From: Nocardioides sp. 503
GTDB lineage: Bacteria > Actinomycetota > Actinomycetes > Propionibacteriales > Nocardioidaceae
DNA length: 64,000 nucleotides
Reading direction: 5' to 3'
Assembly (NCBI RefSeq): GCF_004522095.1
Contig: NZ_SPUI01000002.1
Coordinates: 868,001 to 932,000, forward strand
Made by a program: the position numbers and the translations under genes. Below the pieces are notes generated by a model. That model made no database searches. It saw only the letters and a list, made by a program, of their open reading frames with translations, and was not told the DNA's origin. Below, piece by piece: positions 56,853 through 64,000 of this stretch (the first letter of the stretch is position 1; every line of letters starts with the position of its first letter).

Positions 56853-59363
56853 GTGCCCGAGGACCCGATCGCCCGGCTGCTGGCGCGGCCGCCGGACCTC
56901 CCCGTCGCGGCCGGGCTCGCGGACGTCCTCGAGGCGGTACGCCACAGCGGAGTCGCCGTCGTGCAGGCGCCGCCCGGCTCGGGCAAGACCTCGCTGGTGC
57001 CGCCCGCCCTGGCCTCTCTCGGCCCGGGCCGTGTCGTCGTCACCCAGCCCCGACGGATCGCGGCGCGCGCGGCCGGCCGGCGCCTCGCCCACCTGCTGGG
57101 CGAGCCTGTCGGGCGGACCTCCGGCTACTCCGTCCGCGGGGACCGGCAGACGAGTGACGCCACGCGCGTGGAGTTCGTGACGACCGGCGTCCTGCTGCGC
57201 CGCCTGCAGCGCGACCCGGCCCTGCCGGGCGTCGCGGCGGTCGTGCTCGACGAGGTGCACGAGCGGCAGCTCGACTCCGACCTGGCCCTCGCGCTGCTCG
57301 TCGACGTGCGCGCGCACCTGCGCGACGACCTGGTCGTCGTCGCCATGTCGGCCACGGTCGAGGCCCAGCGCACCGCCGCCGTGCTGGGCGGCGCCGCTCC
57401 CGCGCCCGTGGTCGACGTGCCCGGCTCCCTGCACCCGGTCGAGACGCTCTGGAGCCCGCTGCCCAGCGGGGTGCTGCGGATGGACGACCGCGGCGTCACC
57501 CCGCGCTTCCTCGACCACGTCGCCGCGACCGTGCGTCGAGCGCTCGCCGAGCGGACCGGCGACGTGCTGGTGTTCGTGCCGGGCGTCGCCGAGGTCGCCG
57601 GCGTCGTACGTCGCCTGGCCGGTGTCGACGCCGACGTCCGTCCGCTCCACGGGCGGCTGCCCCACCGCGAGCAGGACCTCGCGCTGACCGCCGGCGAGCG
57701 GCGCCGGGTGGTCGTCTCCACGGCCGTCGCCGAGTCGTCGCTGACCGTCCCGGGCGTGCGCAGCGTGGTCGACGCCGGGCTGTCGCGCGAGCCGCGCACC
57801 GACCACCGGCGCGGGCTGGCCGGCCTGGTCACGGTGAGGGTGAGCCGGGCCAGCGCGGCGCAACGGGCGGGCCGGGCCGGGCGTGAGGGGCCGGGAGCGG
57901 CCTACCGCTGCTGGTCGCCCGCCGAGCACGAGCACCTCGCGGACCACCCGGCGCCCGAGATCGCGACCGCCGACCTCACGTCGTTCGCGCTCGAGCTGGC
58001 GGTGTGGGGGAGCCCGGACGGCACCGGGCTGGCGCTGCTCGACCGGCCTCCGGCCCCGGCGCTGGCCGCCGCGCGCGAGACGCTCACGGCGCTCGGCGCC
58101 GTGGACGCGAGCGGCTCGGTCACCGACCGCGGGCGCGCCATCGCACGCGTCGCCGTCGACCCGCGGCTGGCCCGCGCGCTGCTCGACGGCGCGGAGCTGA
58201 CCGGCTCTCGGCGGGCGGCGGAGGTCGTCGCCATGCTGGCCGAGGACGTGCGCGCACCCGGCGCCGACCTGGTCGCGGCGCTGCGCGGGCTGCGCCGCGG
58301 CGGACCGGACACCGGGGCGTGGAAGGCGGCCGTGCGGCGCCTGGAGGGCGCGGTCACGACCGTCACGGGCGACCAGGGGCTCACCGACGACCTCGCGGTC
58401 GGCCTCGTCGTGGCCCTGGCGCACCCCGACCGGGTCGCCCGGCTGCGGCCCAGCGGGTCGTCGTACCTCATGGCCGGCGGCACCGGCGCCACGTTCGCGC
58501 GAGGCGAGTCGGCGCTGGCCGGCACCTCCTGGCTGGCGGTGGCCGACGCCGACCGGCCGTCGGGCCGCAGCGACGCGACCATCCGCTCGGCCGCGCCGCT
58601 CGACGAGGACCTCGCGCTCGAGGCGGCCTCCGCGCTGTGGCGCGAGGACGAGCAGGTCGCCTGGCGAGGCGGCCGGGTGGTGGCCCGCCGCACGACCTCG
58701 TTGGGGGCCATCGAGCTGACGTCGGCGACGATCGCGGAGCCCGCGCCGCACCTGGTGGCGACCGCCGTGCGCGAGGGGCTGCGGGTCGACGGGCTGGCCG
58801 CCCTGCCGTGGGGCGAGGGTGCGACGGCCCTGCGCGCCCGGCTGTCCTTCCTGCACCGGGCGCTGGGCGAGCCGTGGCCGGACGTCTCCGACGAGGCCCT
58901 CGTGGAGACCGTCGAGACCTGGCTCGGCCCGGACCTGGCGCGGGTGCGGGGAGCGGGCGACCTGCGGCGCCTCGACGTGACCGCCGCCCTGCGACGCCTG
59001 CTCCCGTGGCCCGCAGCCGGCCGGCTCGACGACCTGGCGCCCGAGAAGGTCACGGTGCCCAGCGGGTCGGCGGTGCGGGTGGACTACGACGGCGACCAGC
59101 CGGTCCTGGCCGTGCGCATCCAGGAGGTCTTCGGCTGGCGCTCGGCGCCGGCGCTGGCCGAGGGCCGCGTCCCCCTGCTCCTGCACCTGCTCTCACCCGC
59201 GCGCCGCCCGGTGGCGGTCACCGCCGACCTGGAGTCGTTCTGGGCGACCGGCTACCCGCAGGTCCGCGGCGAGCTGCGCGGCCGCTACCCCAAGCACGCC
59301 TGGCCGGACGACCCGTGGACGGCGCCGCCCACCCGCGGGGTCAGACGGCCAGGCGCTCGGTGA
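56853..59363 (+). CDS. hrpB: ATP-dependent RNA helicase HrpB
   Basis: The 836-residue DEAH-box helicase has Walker A PPGSGKTS near residue 40, the DEVH box (LDEVHER near 132), SAT motif III (MSATVE) and motif VI QRAGRAGREGPG. The C-terminal HrpB-specific domain includes ALPWGEGATALRARLSFLHR and PSGSAVRVDYDGDQPVLAVRIQEVFG (split here by strand limits). Length and C terminus separate it from HrpA. The GTG start is used because the domain begins soon after it. Its 3' end overlaps the remains of a dienelactone hydrolase gene on the other strand. Confidence 0.92.
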   Translation: MPEDPIARLLARPPDLPVAAGLADVLEAVRHSGVAVVQAPPGSGKTSLVPPALASLGPGRVVVTQPRRIAARAAGRRLAHLLGEPVGRTSGYSVRGDRQTSDATRVEFVTTGVLLRRLQRDPALPGVAAVVLDEVHERQLDSDLALALLVDVRAHLRDDLVVVAMSATVEAQRTAAVLGGAAPAPVVDVPGSLHPVETLWSPLPSGVLRMDDRGVTPRFLDHVAATVRRALAERTGDVLVFVPGVAEVAGVVRRLAGVDADVRPLHGRLPHREQDLALTAGERRRVVVSTAVAESSLTVPGVRSVVDAGLSREPRTDHRRGLAGLVTVRVSRASAAQRAGRAGREGPGAAYRCWSPAEHEHLADHPAPEIATADLTSFALELAVWGSPDGTGLALLDRPPAPALAAARETLTALGAVDASGSVTDRGRAIARVAVDPRLARALLDGAELTGSRRAAEVVAMLAEDVRAPGADLVAALRGLRRGGPDTGAWKAAVRRLEGAVTTVTGDQGLTDDLAVGLVVALAHPDRVARLRPSGSSYLMAGGTGATFARGESALAGTSWLAVADADRPSGRSDATIRSAAPLDEDLALEAASALWREDEQVAWRGGRVVARRTTSLGAIELTSATIAEPAPHLVATAVREGLRVDGLAALPWGEGATALRARLSFLHRALGEPWPDVSDEALVETVETWLGPDLARVRGAGDLRRLDVTAALRRLLPWPAAGRLDDLAPEKVTVPSGSAVRVDYDGDQPVLAVRIQEVFGWRSAPALAEGRVPLLLHLLSPARRPVAVTADLESFWATGYPQVRGELRGRYPKHAWPDDPWTAPPTRGVRRPGAR

Positions 59364-59606
59364 AGAAGGCCGGCGACGCTCAGCGGGTTGAGCCCGGCCT
59401 CCGGCCTGCCGAAGAGGTGCGGCATCACGACGGTGAAGCCGGCCGCCACGACCTCCTCGCCGAACGCGATCACGTCCGCCCGGGATCTCGTGGACCACGA
59501 CGACGCCGGGCCCGCTGCCCTTGCGGTACGTCGCGTACGTCGCGGTCGTGCCGCGCAGCGTCTCGGCCGTGTGCTCGCCGCGGGTCCAGCTCTCCAGGAG
59601 GCTCAT
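59341..59606 (-). pseudogene. Relic of a dienelactone hydrolase family gene
   Basis: On the minus strand the first 44 codons read like a dienelactone hydrolase N terminus (MSLLESWTRGEHTAETLRGT, VVVVHEIPG). A frameshift then follows at about 59478. The next frame continues VIAFGEEVVAAGFTVVMPHL and FGRPEAG, then jumps to what looks like the C terminus, AFFTERLAV and a TGA at 59341-59343. The active-site middle of the protein (about 150 residues) is missing. The gene therefore has at least one small deletion and one large internal deletion. It overlaps the last 23 bases of hrpB. Confidence 0.7.
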
Positions 59607-59637
59607 GACGGGAGGATAGGGGTCACCGGGGCCTGGC

Positions 59638-59643
59638 TAGGGT
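59638..59643 (+). promoter_or_regulatory. -10 element of a leaderless promoter for the photolyase-like gene
   Basis: TAGGGT is followed by 6 bases and the ATG at 59650. Confidence 0.5.
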
Positions 59644-59649
59644 CGGCGC

Positions 59650-61101
59650 ATGCCGGAGTCACGCGTGCACCTGGTGCTGCCGCACCAGCTCTTCCGCGAG
59701 CACCTCGACGCTCCCGACGGCACCCGCTTCGTGCTGGTCGAGCACGACCTGCTGTTCCGCCAGTACGCCTTCCACGCCCAGAAGCTGGTCCTGCACCGCG
59801 CCTCGATGCGCCGCTTCGCCGACGCGCTGCGCGAGGCCGGACGCGAGGTGGACGTCGTCGAGAGCTCCGCGACGACCGGCAGCAACGACGCGCTCCGCGC
59901 GCTCCTGGCGACGCTGCGGCCGACCCGGGTGAGCGTCTTCGACGTCGTGGACGACTGGCTCTCGCGCGACCTGCACGAGGTGTGGCCCGAGCTCGAGGTG
60001 CTGGAGACGCCGAACTTCCTGACGACCCGGCAGCAGGTGCGCGAGCACTTCGCGGGCTCGTCGGCGCGGATGCAGACCTTCTACGCCTGGCAGCGCCGGC
60101 GCCTGGACGTGCTGGTCGAGGCCGACGGCAGCCCGGTCGGTGGCCGCTGGTCCTTTGACGAGGACAACCGGCGCAAGCTGCCCCGCGGGCACCCGGTGCC
60201 GGAGGTGGCGCGGCCGGAGCGGCACCCGGCCGTGGACGAGGCGATCGCCTGGGTGAAGGAGGCCTTCCCCGACGCTCCCGGCGACCCCGACGCCTTCGCC
60301 TGGCCGACCTCGCACGCCGAGGCGGCGGCGGCGTACGACGACTTCCTGGCACAGCGCTTCGCGGAGTTCGGGCCGTTCGAGGACGCGATCTCGGCCACGC
60401 ACGGGTTCGTCTTCCACTCGCTGCTCACGCCCGGGCTCAACGTCGGGCTGGTCTCCCCGGCGGAGGTGCTGCGGGGAGCCCTGGCGCACGCCGGCGACGT
60501 GCCGCTGGCCTCGCTGGAGGGGTTCGTGCGGCAGGTGATCGGCTGGCGCGAGTACATGCGGGCGACGTACCTGATGTGGGGGCGGCGCATGCGCAGCCGC
60601 AACCGCCTCGAGCACGCCCGCCCGCTCGACCGCGGCTGGTGGGACGCCACCACGGGGCTCGAGCCGGTCGACCACGTGCTGCGCAAGGTGCTCAGGACCG
60701 GCTACGCGCACCACATCGAGCGGCTCATGGTCCTGGGCAACGCCCAGTGCCTGCTGCGCACCGACCCCGACGCGGCGTACGAGTGGTTCATGGAGCTGTT
60801 CGTCGACGCCTACGACTGGGTGATGGTCCCCAATGTGTATGCGATGAGCCAGTTCGCCGCGGGACCCGCCATCACGACGAAGCCCTACGTCTCCGGCAGC
60901 AACTACCTGCGCAAGATGTCCGACCTCCCGAAGGGGGACTGGACCGACGACTGGGACGCGCTCTACTGGACCTTCGTGCGCGACCACCACGACGTCTTCG
61001 CCGGCAACCCGCGCTCGCGGATGGTCGCGAACCTCTACGACGGCATGGACCCGGCCAAGAAGGCCACGCACACGCGTCGTGCCGCGGCGTGGCTCGCCTG
61101 A
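59650..61101 (+). CDS. Cryptochrome/photolyase of the PhrB (FeS-BCP-like) family
   Basis: The 483-residue protein belongs to the photolyase-related group typified by Agrobacterium PhrB. It has the N-terminal VHLVLPHQLFREHL, and FAD-site blocks GWREYMRATYLMW, HHIERLMVLGNAQ, VPNVYAMSQFA and KPYVSGSNYLRKMSD. PhrB enzymes repair (6-4) photoproducts with light. The four Cys that hold a [4Fe-4S] cluster in PhrB are not conserved: the whole protein has one Cys (367), and the region after KMSD reads LPKGDWTDDWDALYW without Cys. It overlaps the next gene by one base. Confidence 0.85.
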   Translation: MPESRVHLVLPHQLFREHLDAPDGTRFVLVEHDLLFRQYAFHAQKLVLHRASMRRFADALREAGREVDVVESSATTGSNDALRALLATLRPTRVSVFDVVDDWLSRDLHEVWPELEVLETPNFLTTRQQVREHFAGSSARMQTFYAWQRRRLDVLVEADGSPVGGRWSFDEDNRRKLPRGHPVPEVARPERHPAVDEAIAWVKEAFPDAPGDPDAFAWPTSHAEAAAAYDDFLAQRFAEFGPFEDAISATHGFVFHSLLTPGLNVGLVSPAEVLRGALAHAGDVPLASLEGFVRQVIGWREYMRATYLMWGRRMRSRNRLEHARPLDRGWWDATTGLEPVDHVLRKVLRTGYAHHIERLMVLGNAQCLLRTDPDAAYEWFMELFVDAYDWVMVPNVYAMSQFAAGPAITTKPYVSGSNYLRKMSDLPKGDWTDDWDALYWTFVRDHHDVFAGNPRSRMVANLYDGMDPAKKATHTRRAAAWLA

Positions 61102-61607
61102 TGCCGCGGCTGCACGCGCTGGAGCTGCTGCCGGACACCGCGGGGGAGGCCGCCGTAAGGCGCGACTGGCAGGCGCTGCGCGACGCGGGACTGCCCTCGA
61201 TGCTCGACCACACGGGCGCCTCCAACACCCCGCACGTGACCGTGCTGGCGGTGCCCGAGATCGAGCCGCCCGACGAGCGGCTGGCCGCGGACCTGCTCGG
61301 CCCGCTGCTGCCCGTCACCGCCCGGCTCTCCGGGCTGGCGCTCCTGGGCGGGCAGCGGGTCACCGTGGCGCGGCTGGTCGACGTCCCCGACGAGCTCGTG
61401 GCGGCGGTCCTCCGCCTGAAGGCCGCCACCCGCGGTCACCAGCACCCCGGGTGGCTGCCCCACGTCACGCTCGCCAGGCGGGTCGAGCGCACCGACCTGC
61501 CGCGGGTGCTCGACGCGGTGGCCATGGACGGTGAGCCGCTGTCGCTGGTCTCGCTCCGGCGCTGGGACCCCGACGAGCTGTCGGTGCACCCGGTCGCGCC
61601 CGGCTAG
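61101..61607 (+). CDS. 2'-5' RNA ligase superfamily (2H phosphoesterase) protein
   Basis: The 168-residue protein has two HxT motifs, HVTVLAV near residue 45 and HVTLARR near 119, the paired catalytic histidines of 2H phosphoesterases. These enzymes open or close 2'-5' or cyclic phosphodiester bonds in RNA or nucleotides. The ATG overlaps the photolyase TGA by one base (TGATG), so the two are co-translated. Its TAG stop is part of the -10 box of the next gene. Confidence 0.87.
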   Translation: MPRLHALELLPDTAGEAAVRRDWQALRDAGLPSMLDHTGASNTPHVTVLAVPEIEPPDERLAADLLGPLLPVTARLSGLALLGGQRVTVARLVDVPDELVAAVLRLKAATRGHQHPGWLPHVTLARRVERTDLPRVLDAVAMDGEPLSLVSLRRWDPDELSVHPVAPG

Positions 61608-61610
61608 GGT
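61605..61610 (+). promoter_or_regulatory. -10 element of a leaderless promoter overlapping a stop codon
   Basis: TAGGGT starts with the TAG stop of the preceding gene and is followed by CGGCGGC and the ATG at 61618. Confidence 0.5.
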
Positions 61611-61617
61611 CGGCGGC

Positions 61618-62838
61618 ATGGATCTCCCGGTGCTCGACCCGACCGAGCAGCGCGTCCTCGGCAGCCTGATGGAGAAGGAGCGGACGGTCCCCGCGTCCTA
61701 CCCGCTGTCGCTCAACGCCCTGCGCACCGCGTGCAACCAGACCAGCAGCCGCGACCCGATCACCGACCACGACGAGGCGACCGTCGAGCGGGTCGCGCGC
61801 GAGCTCAAGGACCGTGGGCTGGTGCGGATCGTGTGGGCGGCGACCGGTCGGCGGACCCTGAAGTACCACCAGACGCTCGCCGAGGAGCTCTCGCTGACCG
61901 ACGCCGAGCGCGCGCTGGTCACCGTGCTGCTGCTGCGCGGGCCCCAGGCGCCCGGCGAGCTGCGCTCGCGCACCGAGCGCCTGCACGCCTTCGCCGACCG
62001 CGAGGCCGTCGAGGAGACCCTGCGCCGCATGGCGGGCCGGCCCAGCCCGCTGGTGCGCGAGCTCGAGCGCCGCCCCGGCCAGCACGACAACCGCTGGGTG
62101 CACCTGCTCGGCCCGGTCGACGAGGGCGCCGCGGGCGCTGCGCCCGCCGCGACCACCGCCGCGGGCGACTTCGAGAGCGTGCTCGCGCAGGGCGCCGACG
62201 CGCGCGACGACAGCGTTCGGGCGACGTACGGCACGGTGGCGCAGACCTACGCCGACCGGCTCACCGACGAGCTCGGCGGGCTGCCCTTCGAGTCCTGGAT
62301 CCTCGACCGGGTCGCCGCGGAGGCGGGGGACCAGCCGGTGGTCGAGGTCGGCTGCGGGCCGGGCCACGTGACCGCCCACCTGGCCGCGGCAGGCGCCGAC
62401 GCCACCGGCATCGACCTCACGCCGGCGATGGTCGAGGAGGCCCGTCGGCGCTTCCCCGAGGGTCGCTACGAGGTCGGCGACCTGCGCCGGCTCATGCGCC
62501 CGACCACCAGCGACGGGTGGGGTGCCGTGCTCGCGTGGTACTCCCTGATCCATCTCGCTGCCTCCGAGCTGCCCGACGCCGTCGCGGCGCTGGCCCGGCC
62601 GATCAGCCCCGGTGGGCGGCTGGTGCTCGCGATGCATGCGGGCGGCGGCGTACGCCACCTGGACTCGTGGTTCGACCTCGACGTCTCGCTCGACTTCGTG
62701 TTCCACGACCCCGCCCACGTGCGGTCGGTGGTCGAGGCGGCCGGCTTCGAGGACCTCGAGTGGTACCACCGCGGCCCGTTCACCTGGCGCGGCGAGACCA
62801 CCGAGCGGTTCTACCTGCTCGCCACCAAGCCTGGCTGA
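61618..62838 (+). CDS. DUF480 (YceH-like) domain fused to a class I SAM methyltransferase
   Basis: The 406-residue protein has an N-terminal DUF480/YceH domain (about 1-165; VLDPTEQRVLGSLMEKERT, YPLSLNALRTACNQTSSRDP), a tandem winged-helix fold. A short Ala-rich linker leads to a methyltransferase (about 195-400) with VVEVGCGPGHVTAHLAAAGA and GIDLTP as the SAM site. The two parts are separate proteins in many bacteria. Function of YceH is unclear and the methyl acceptor is unknown. The start is set by the leaderless promoter. Confidence 0.88.
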   Translation: MDLPVLDPTEQRVLGSLMEKERTVPASYPLSLNALRTACNQTSSRDPITDHDEATVERVARELKDRGLVRIVWAATGRRTLKYHQTLAEELSLTDAERALVTVLLLRGPQAPGELRSRTERLHAFADREAVEETLRRMAGRPSPLVRELERRPGQHDNRWVHLLGPVDEGAAGAAPAATTAAGDFESVLAQGADARDDSVRATYGTVAQTYADRLTDELGGLPFESWILDRVAAEAGDQPVVEVGCGPGHVTAHLAAAGADATGIDLTPAMVEEARRRFPEGRYEVGDLRRLMRPTTSDGWGAVLAWYSLIHLAASELPDAVAALARPISPGGRLVLAMHAGGGVRHLDSWFDLDVSLDFVFHDPAHVRSVVEAAGFEDLEWYHRGPFTWRGETTERFYLLATKPG

Positions 62839-62856
62839 GCTCGCCCGGGCTCAGCC
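62833..62856. terminator. Stop-codon hairpin between convergent genes
   Basis: GGCTGAGC, an 8-base loop, and GCTCAGCC form a perfect 8-bp stem. Each arm contains the stop codon of one of the two convergent genes. Confidence 0.65.
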
Positions 62857-63684
62857 CGCGCCCGCCCCGGCCCGCCCGACCAGCCCGACGACCTCCCACA
62901 CGAAGTCCCGGGTGAGGGCGACGGCGGCGGAGTCGGCCGGCCGGTGCACGCGCCCCCACGGGTCGGGCCGCGACGCGATCGCGTCGTCGACCAGCCCGGC
63001 GAAGCGCTCGGGCACGCGCTCCCGAGCCCACCGCGCGGCCGAGGTCTTGTCGGTGACCGCACCCTCGGTGGCGGTGTAGAGGACCCGGCAGAGGGTCAGG
63101 ACGACGAACGGCTGCCCCCAGGCGGTGGCGTACGTCGCGGGCTCGTCCTCCCACAGCTCCGCGACGGTGCGCGCGGTGCCGACGGCCTCCGCGCGGAGCA
63201 TGCCGACGGAGATCTCGGCGACGGACGCCCGCACGGCGGCGCCCGCCACCAGCCGCCCGTTCTCACGCAGCACCCAGCGGGTGTGCGCCGTGTTGTCGTG
63301 GTCGGACAGCACGAGCTCGCGGCTGCCGTTGTCGACGTACCACCAGCGCCGCCCGACGGTCATCGGGCTCGCCAGGTCGCCCACCGGCGCGTAGCTGCCC
63401 TCCAGGTGGGAGGCCCACGGCGAGGACAGGTCGGGCAGTCGGGCATGCAGGTCCCGGAGCGCTCCCGGGTCGTCCAGCCGGTCGGCGGTCACGACGAGGA
63501 AGTCCACGTCGCTGTGCTCGTCGCCGCGTCCCAGCGCGAAGGACCCGAGGAGGTGCACACCGAGGAAGTCCGGGCCGAGCACGCCCCGCGCCCCGGCGGC
63601 GAGCTCGTCGAGCACCGCCGCCAGGTCGGCCGCCGACGCCGAGCCGATCTGAGGTTCGAGAAGCTGCTGAAGTCCGGTGTCCAC
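62851..63684 (-). CDS. Nucleotidyltransferase with DUF4111 (aminoglycoside adenylyltransferase-like)
   Basis: The 277-residue protein has the polymerase-beta-type nucleotidyltransferase motif HLLGSFALGRGDEHSDVDFL near residue 45 (GSF and DVD metal ligands). A helical C-terminal DUF4111 domain follows (LTLCRVLYTATEGAVTDKTS; ARWARERVPERFAGLVDDAI). This is the layout of ANT(3'')-type aminoglycoside adenylyltransferases and their many housekeeping relatives; resistance cannot be claimed from sequence. The GTG at 63684 is chosen because it follows the upstream stop by four bases and begins the domain. Confidence 0.82.
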   Translation of the reverse strand: MDTGLQQLLEPQIGSASAADLAAVLDELAAGARGVLGPDFLGVHLLGSFALGRGDEHSDVDFLVVTADRLDDPGALRDLHARLPDLSSPWASHLEGSYAPVGDLASPMTVGRRWWYVDNGSRELVLSDHDNTAHTRWVLRENGRLVAGAAVRASVAEISVGMLRAEAVGTARTVAELWEDEPATYATAWGQPFVVLTLCRVLYTATEGAVTDKTSAARWARERVPERFAGLVDDAIASRPDPWGRVHRPADSAAVALTRDFVWEVVGLVGRAGAGAG

Positions 63685-63688
63685 CGGT

Positions 63689-64000
63689 TCAGTCAAGCGT
63701 GAGCACCACGTCGGCGAGGACGGGGGAGCCGTCGCGCTCGCCGCCGGCGACGGTGGCCGAGCCCAGGACCCGGGCGCCGTCGCGCCAGCCCTGCACGCGG
63801 ATGGTCTCGCCGGGGAAGACCACGCCGGAGAAGCGGCCACCGAAGCCGCGCACCGCGGCCGCGTCGCCGTCGAGCAGCGCGTCGGTCAGCTCGCGCAGCA
63901 CGATCGCGTAGGAGCACAGTCCGTGCAGGATCGGCGCGGGGAAGCCTGCGGCCCTGGCGAACTCCGGGTCGGCGTGCAGCGGGTTGCGGTCGCCGCAGAG
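63689..64000 (-). CDS. MaoC-family enoyl-CoA hydratase, C-terminal part (cut by window edge)
   Basis: The minus strand is open from the window end to a TGA at 63689-63691, giving 103 residues. The segment begins LCGDRNPLHADPEFARAAGF and then PAPILHGLCSY, the hydratase-2 motif in which Asp and His are catalytic. A hot-dog C terminus follows. Such motifs occur in the C-terminal half of the roughly 290-residue type 2 enoyl-CoA hydratases, including steroid-regulon ChsH3/Hsd4B. The rest of the gene lies outside the window, so this identity is only a suggestion. It precedes the nucleotidyltransferase gene by four bases. Confidence 0.8.
   Translation of the reverse strand, partial: LCGDRNPLHADPEFARAAGFPAPILHGLCSYAIVLRELTDALLDGDAAAVRGFGGRFSGVVFPGETIRVQGWRDGARVLGSATVAGGERDGSPVLADVVLTLD

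Noticed and set aside
62851..63684. Calling the nucleotidyltransferase an aminoglycoside resistance gene
   Set aside because: The family layout fits, but most chromosomal relatives are not resistance enzymes, and nothing here shows the drug-binding residues.

Overview
The window is about 64 kb of very GC-rich DNA with almost no intergenic space, short overlaps between co-directional genes (ATGA, GTGA, TGATG), frequent GTG starts and many apparently leaderless promoters. Together with a complete Mce importer, a KstR-type steroid regulator and steroid side-chain degradation genes, this points to an actinobacterium, most likely Nocardioidaceae (Nocardioides or a close relative). The genus is inferred, not proven.

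Layout. 1-5.7 kb: a cardiolipin-synthase-like phospholipase D, uvrB, an AbrB-family membrane protein, a VOC protein and a TetR regulator. 5.7-10.9 kb: a PEP-utilising phosphotransferase divergent from the TetR gene, a CrtC/AttH-like protein, an MFS permease and a small unknown protein. 10.9-17.4 kb (minus): an operon in which a GAF-SpoIIE phosphatase, a cellulose-synthase-like glycosyltransferase, a STAS antagonist, an RsbW-like kinase and a secreted GH26-like/OpgC-like fusion are stitched together by overlaps. A response regulator is divergent to it. 18.3-21.6 kb: a YjbR protein, a DUF222/HNH protein with repeat elements, an ion channel and a DUF1707 protein.

21.8-35 kb: a complete mce4-type operon (two YrbE permeases, six Mce proteins, two Mce-associated proteins), then a ferredoxin reductase, a [3Fe-4S] ferredoxin, Hsd4A and a second steroid-type SDR. 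35-37.4 kb: a PPOX protein behind tandem palindromes, a PIG-L deacetylase and a HAD phosphatase. 37.4-44.2 kb: kstR, a GT4 / methyltransferase / alpha-toroid operon, another methyltransferase and a FadE34-like double acyl-CoA dehydrogenase. 44.2-51.6 kb: a MASE1-PAS histidine kinase with its receiver, a LipC-like esterase, a WS/DGAT acyltransferase, a secreted protein and an alpha/beta hydrolase. 51.7-56.8 kb: the steroid side-chain operon (fused FadE28-FadE29, ChsH2 as two proteins, ChsH1, Ltp2) ending in a MOSC gene. 56.8-64 kb: HrpB helicase, a dienelactone hydrolase relic, a photolyase-like protein, a 2'-5' RNA ligase-like protein, a DUF480-methyltransferase fusion, a nucleotidyltransferase, and the end of a MaoC hydratase cut by the window edge.

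Six sites matching or nearly matching the mycobacterial KstR operator (TNNAACNNGTTNNA) lie upstream of the mce operon, the reductase-ferredoxin-hsd4A operon, kstR/GT4, the methyltransferase/fadE34 pair, lipC/WS-DGAT and the side-chain operon. The centre of the window therefore reads as one steroid uptake and catabolism regulon with its own regulator. No tRNA, rRNA, CRISPR array, transposase or prophage gene was seen. The only stretch over 300 bases without a gene is 19994-20364, which holds repeat elements.
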